Shown piece by piece: positions 60,574-64,000 of a stretch of DNA of 64,000 nt. The stretch's first letter is position 1. Every line of letters starts with the position of its first letter. The stretch comes from Dinghuibacter silviterrae (lineage in GTDB: Bacteria > Bacteroidota > Bacteroidia > Chitinophagales > Chitinophagaceae): contig NZ_SODV01000001.1 of the NCBI RefSeq assembly GCF_004366355.1, positions 248,001 through 312,000 of the forward strand. Reading direction: 5' to 3'. Both the position numbers and the translations under genes were made by a program. The notes beneath the pieces are model-generated. The model saw only the letters and a program-made list of their open reading frames with translations. It did not search any database and was not told the DNA's origin.

Positions 60574-61362
60574 TTAAAACGCCACCATCTCCGAGTGCTG
60601 CCGCACCCCCAGGAACCGGCCCAGCGCGTTCGCTGTCCCCGCAGGCTCCTGTACGGGGACATTGTGATCCCCTTCAAGAAAGACCAGCCTCGACCTCGGG
60701 ATTTTCAGCCACAACCGGTTTCCGGTGGACACACAAGCCGAATTCTTGCCATAGATGAGCAAAGCGTCTTTCCGGATATGCCGGAGACCGGGTTCCGACA
60801 GAAAGTCCGTGTCCGCGGCCGTATCCGAACGGAAGGACGTCTCGTGCAACAGGAACCGGTAGACATCATAGTTCCGTTCCAACTGCCGCTTGCCCATCCA
60901 ACGACCCGCCTGACCGGCCTGGTAACGGATGCCATCGATCAGGACTTCCCGGGAGAACCCTGCAAAAACCTCCACGATGTCCCGGTCGGCCGGATCGGGC
61001 GCTTCGATGACGGCCAGCTTGCCTATCCTGTCGGGCGCAAGGAGCGCCGTTTTCAACGCAACCAGCCCGCCAAAGCTGTAGCCCACCAGGTGGACCGTAT
61101 CCAGACTGAGGACGTCCGCGAGCGCCAGCAGGTCCTCGCTCATCGACTGCAACCCATACCCCGTACTGGCCCGTTCGCTGCGCCCGTGCCCCCTCAGGTC
61201 ATACAGGACGACGCGATAATGCTCGGCGATCAGGGGCGCGATATGAAAATAATAGACCGACAGGTTGCTCAGCATCCCGTGGATCATCACGACCGTTTCC
61301 CGGCCGCAGGGATTCATTTCCTGGTAATGAACCCGGTGGTGGTTGATGGTTATGATTGGCAT
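60574..61362 (-). CDS. Alpha/beta hydrolase (thioesterase/esterase-like)
   Basis: 262-residue hydrolase. The oxyanion region VVMIHGMLSNLSVYYFH, nucleophile S96 in HLVGYSFGGLVALKT and the last His in FLEGDHNVPVQEPAG define the fold. In a polyketide operon it may release or cyclise the chain from the carrier protein; no other thioesterase is visible. It overlaps the ACP gene by 13 bases. Confidence 0.85.
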   Translation of the reverse strand: MPIITINHHRVHYQEMNPCGRETVVMIHGMLSNLSVYYFHIAPLIAEHYRVVLYDLRGHGRSERASTGYGLQSMSEDLLALADVLSLDTVHLVGYSFGGLVALKTALLAPDRIGKLAVIEAPDPADRDIVEVFAGFSREVLIDGIRYQAGQAGRWMGKRQLERNYDVYRFLLHETSFRSDTAADTDFLSEPGLRHIRKDALLIYGKNSACVSTGNRLWLKIPRSRLVFLEGDHNVPVQEPAGTANALGRFLGVRQHSEMVAF

Positions 61363-61652
61363 AGTCTGATATATTCAATGACGTCATTGACTTTTAGCGC
61401 GATGAGTTCATCGATGTCCATCCCGGACAGCCATCCGGTAAAATCGATGTCCTTTCCAAAATGGTCCTTTATCTTTTCCGACAAGGTGACGATCTCGATG
61501 CTGTCCATTTCGAGATCCCGGGCAAAAGAACTGTCCGCTTGTATGTCCATTTCCAAAGCGAATTCCTCACCGACGATGTCGGCGATGATGTTTTTCAGCA
61601 CGGCAAAAATCTGCTCGCCGTTGTACTTCTCAGGGATTGTTACAGTGTCCAT
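61350..61652 (-). CDS. Free-standing acyl carrier protein
   Basis: 100-residue ACP. The phosphopantetheine attachment Ser is S51 in ARDLEMDSIEIVTLSEKI. ATG 61652 overlaps the synthase stop by 13 bases; the longer in-frame reading upstream is the antisense-free remnant of the synthase region and is not part of it. It likely carries the growing chain for the synthase, which has no ACP in its visible part. Confidence 0.9.
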   Translation of the reverse strand: MDTVTIPEKYNGEQIFAVLKNIIADIVGEEFALEMDIQADSSFARDLEMDSIEIVTLSEKIKDHFGKDIDFTGWLSGMDIDELIALKVNDVIEYIRLCQS

Positions 61653-64000
61653 CCGATGATATGGTTTTGGTGCTCGATTGTTTGTATGCGGACGTCTCCG
61701 ATGCGGAAGACGTGATCGTCTATGGCCTCGATGACGTATCGTTTGGGGTTGCCCTGCAATCCCTTCCCGAGGTATTTCCCATACGCCTCCTTGGCCACCC
61801 ATGCGCGGGTGATCCATTCCGGCCGCCCGCCGGAAGGAACCAAGGCCAGCTCCTCCGGTGTAAAAGCTTCCGCCTCGAACCCCGGCCCCCGCTCCTGTAT
61901 GACTTCCAGGTCGATCCCCACGGGGCTCCCGGCACGGGCGACGCCCACCGAAAAAGAACCCTTGTGCGCCAGGGACACCCCGATGCCGTCCCTAAACAAG
62001 GGTTTCCCCAACGGATCGGTCCCCACTTCCAGTTCGATGGGGTAATACTTGTCCTTCCCGGTTTGGGTCAGCAGCCCCCGCAGGGCATCCTTGACGGCGA
62101 TACGGCCGATGGCCCACTCCTTTTGCCGGGGAAGCGACAGGGTTTCCCGGTAACTGCGTTCTTTACCCGACAGGTAGCGTTTCAGGATAAAGTTCCAGGT
62201 GGCGATGCGTTGATAGGTGTGGTGAAACCACCAAACCCCCGGGGCCACTTCCACAGACAGGGCATGATGTAGAGGGTCCATACACACCCGCCACAACCGT
62301 TCGTCCACGTCCAACCGCCGGTTTTGCCAACCCCTCAGGACGCACCAGGTCTTCCCGTTTCTTTTCAGCAGGATATCCCCGGTGGCAAATTCGTCCTGCA
62401 ACTGGATCAACCGGCACGTGCATTCAAAAAGCCCGTCCTGGTCGCCCGGGTCGCCAAAAAATTCCACCTCGTTTATTTTGACGGGGAACGCAACGTTGTC
62501 TTTTGGCAGGGTGAGCTGCAACCAAAGCCCGAACAATTGCCCGGCGTTATCGAGCAGCGATCCCTTTCCCGCGCCCCCTTGTATCCAGCCCCGGATGCCG
62601 TCCTTCCCTACGGACACGACCTCCCGGATCCCCTGGTAGGCCGGCCCGTGAAACATCATACGGCTATAGATCTCCGCGGGCGTGATCCGGATGTCCAGTA
62701 CCTCGCCAATATCGAAGTGTACATCCGGCGTCTGTGGATAGGTTGCCGCCAGCACCACTTCCGCACGCGCGTAATTTTCCAGTGTCATCTCCAACACGTC
62801 CCGCCCCTTCCAGGAACCCGTCACCCTTTCCCGGAATGGCGCCGCCACATTCATCCACTGAAAAACGGCAACCTGTTGCAGACGGCGCACCTTCCCCGGC
62901 GCCCCCTTTTCCGCCGCGATGTCCCAAAACAACTCCAGGGCCATGGTCATCGGTATCACCGGCTCCCTGTCATCGGGATGGGGCCAGCCCGGTCTTTGCC
63001 GGATCAGCGAATGATCGATCAGGTAGGGTGTATTCTCCAGGGATATATCGAGCGCGTGGGTGAAATTCGGGCGCCGCGGCGCCAGCAAATCAAGAATGTG
63101 CGTCTGTGCCTCTGTCAACTCCTGGCAATTTTCGAGGAAAGACTGCATCAGCGGCGACGACGACGCGTAGCCTGTCGGCCCGGCGGCCGCTCCGGCAGTC
63201 GCCATCGCAGCAGGCCCCGAGGGCCCCACGGGCCCCGATGCCACGGAAGCTGCCCCCGCGGCGCGCCTCCACTTTTCCAACCCCGCGATCTCCTTCACGG
63301 CGGGCGACCCCAACTGCAAAGACACGCCCGCCGGGCGGACAGGCACCCCCATAAAGGCATAGTCCACCGCACGGCCTTCCACGAATAAAGCCGCCAACAC
63401 CCTTTGCAACTGGCAAAGCCCCGAACGGTGCGGAACATTGGCCGCTACGGCGCTGTAAGAACGCTGTTTGAGTGTATCGTCGACAAATCCCGTGAGCCCT
63501 CCCGAACCCACCTGTATAAAAACCCGCGTTCCTTCCTCGTAAAGACGATCGATCAATTCCCGGAAACGCACGGGTTGAAGAAGGTGTGCAACGGTCAGTT
63601 GCCGCACGCCCTCGGCATCGTCCGGGTAAGGGGCGACTGTCGTGGCGGACCACAGGGGGATGGCCGCCTTTTGAAAGGGAACCTGGCTCAGAACCTGCAT
63701 CAACCCCTCCAGCCGGTCTTCGATAAACGGCGAGTGAAACCCCGATTGAAAAGGCAGCCGCTGGACAAAAACCTGTTGTGCTTTTAACTGGTCTTCCACT
63801 CTTTCCAAAGCGGCTTTCCTACCACAAAGGATCACCTGTTGCGGACAATTGTCTATGGACAGGTACACCTCCTCCACCGCCAAAAGCAGCGGTGCCACTA
63901 CAGGATACCCGCAACCCGCCACCAGAAAACCTGCGTCTTCAATATCGAAAAGGGCAGGGTTCAATCCCCCCAGCATACGCGCGACGGCCTCCGGTGATGC
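61640..64000 (-). CDS. Iterative PKS/PUFA-like synthase, C-terminal part (AT-DH-PPTase), 5' end outside window
   Basis: 787 codons are visible, running from base 64000 to the TAA at 61642-61640, open at the right edge. Order from the N-terminal side: acyltransferase domain (catalytic-site His in SGFHSPFIED, about residue 105; the nucleophile Ser lies outside the window), an Ala/Gly/Pro-rich linker, a helical MQSFLENCQELTEAQTHIL segment, a hot-dog dehydratase with His in YLIDHSLIRQRPGW and MFHGPAYQGI, and a C-terminal phosphopantetheinyl transferase (GIDLEVIQERGPG and WVAKEAYGK). A PPTase fused to a synthase is known from enediyne synthases and some PUFA-like synthases. The ketosynthase should lie just beyond the edge. 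First gene of the visible operon. Confidence 0.85.
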   Translation of the reverse strand, partial: ASPEAVARMLGGLNPALFDIEDAGFLVAGCGYPVVAPLLLAVEEVYLSIDNCPQQVILCGRKAALERVEDQLKAQQVFVQRLPFQSGFHSPFIEDRLEGLMQVLSQVPFQKAAIPLWSATTVAPYPDDAEGVRQLTVAHLLQPVRFRELIDRLYEEGTRVFIQVGSGGLTGFVDDTLKQRSYSAVAANVPHRSGLCQLQRVLAALFVEGRAVDYAFMGVPVRPAGVSLQLGSPAVKEIAGLEKWRRAAGAASVASGPVGPSGPAAMATAGAAAGPTGYASSSPLMQSFLENCQELTEAQTHILDLLAPRRPNFTHALDISLENTPYLIDHSLIRQRPGWPHPDDREPVIPMTMALELFWDIAAEKGAPGKVRRLQQVAVFQWMNVAAPFRERVTGSWKGRDVLEMTLENYARAEVVLAATYPQTPDVHFDIGEVLDIRITPAEIYSRMMFHGPAYQGIREVVSVGKDGIRGWIQGGAGKGSLLDNAGQLFGLWLQLTLPKDNVAFPVKINEVEFFGDPGDQDGLFECTCRLIQLQDEFATGDILLKRNGKTWCVLRGWQNRRLDVDERLWRVCMDPLHHALSVEVAPGVWWFHHTYQRIATWNFILKRYLSGKERSYRETLSLPRQKEWAIGRIAVKDALRGLLTQTGKDKYYPIELEVGTDPLGKPLFRDGIGVSLAHKGSFSVGVARAGSPVGIDLEVIQERGPGFEAEAFTPEELALVPSGGRPEWITRAWVAKEAYGKYLGKGLQGNPKRYVIEAIDDHVFRIGDVRIQTIEHQNHIIGWTL

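Noticed and set aside
59758-61659. 633-residue open frame on the plus strand over the GT1 and hydrolase genes
   Set aside because: It is antisense to genes with clear catalytic motifs. Long antisense frames are expected in GC-rich coding DNA, and its translation has no recognisable motif or signal.
62324-63388. 354-residue plus-strand open frame over the synthase gene
   Set aside because: Antisense to the dehydratase and acyltransferase domains; Pro/Arg/His-rich and without motif.
1-64000. CRISPR arrays, tRNA or rRNA genes, insertion sequences, integrase or phage genes
   Set aside because: No spaced repeats, cloverleaf-like sequences or transposase/integrase motifs were noticed by reading; a tRNAscan or ISfinder search would be needed to exclude them fully.

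Overview
The window looks like a chromosome segment of a high-GC member of the Bacteroidota, most likely family Chitinophagaceae. The lineage is inferred from two SusC/SusD-type loci, many short Bacteroidota lipoproteins, a type IX secretion C-terminal domain, LytS/LytTR and AraC regulators and a PiT/universal-stress pair. No rRNA, tRNA, CRISPR array or insertion sequence was seen. Coding density is very high: no gene-free stretch exceeds 300 bases, the longest being 37551-37843.

Layout. 1-3231: end of a SusD-like locus (partial SusD, DUF1735-type lipoprotein, HGSNAT-like membrane acyltransferase), followed by a perfect 45-bp inverted repeat. 3439-8861: outer-membrane barrel protein, ABC-2 exporter pair, and a divergent lactonase-like metallo-hydrolase. 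8819-19255: a tightly packed minus-strand operon (GH13 amylase-like enzyme, PhyH dioxygenase, GH127 enzyme, APC permease, haem-binding protein, DUF3857/transglutaminase protein, then GH3 beta-glucosidase). It is divergent from an AraC regulator, with a 21-bp-spaced repeat between them. 20191-25251: three small or medium exported proteins, one only 36 residues long, then a 5-oxoprolinase cluster pxpB-pxpC-pxpA with an Nramp-type transporter. 25288-30983: an anchored protein, a large T9SS-type metalloprotease, a frameshifted exported protein, a small periplasmic protein and a sterol-desaturase-like hydroxylase. 30995-37550: susC-susD-sulfatase operon that continues through a 38-residue membrane peptide into the hydroxylase. 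37844-40163: Usp and PiT phosphate transporter. 40353-54304: a 716-residue protein not recognised, a gamma-glutamyltransferase homologue, an FMN-dependent hydroxy-acid oxidase, an S9 peptidase followed by a frameshifted membrane protein, an AhpD-like protein, a barrel protein, DedA, GT4 and a LytTR two-component pair. 54390-55675: DoxX and nitrilase-family genes.

55650-64000 is the most unusual part: a translationally coupled minus-strand operon that runs off the right edge. It encodes an iterative PKS/PUFA-like synthase (visible part acyltransferase, dehydratase, fused phosphopantetheinyl transferase), a free acyl carrier protein, an alpha/beta hydrolase, two GT1 glycosyltransferases and two condensation-type acyltransferases. 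I infer a biosynthetic cluster for a glycosylated, acylated polyketide or fatty-acyl product that I cannot match to a known one. Two genes (29066-29445 and 45934-46418) each need one extra base to read through, so either they are decaying or the sequence has single-base errors.
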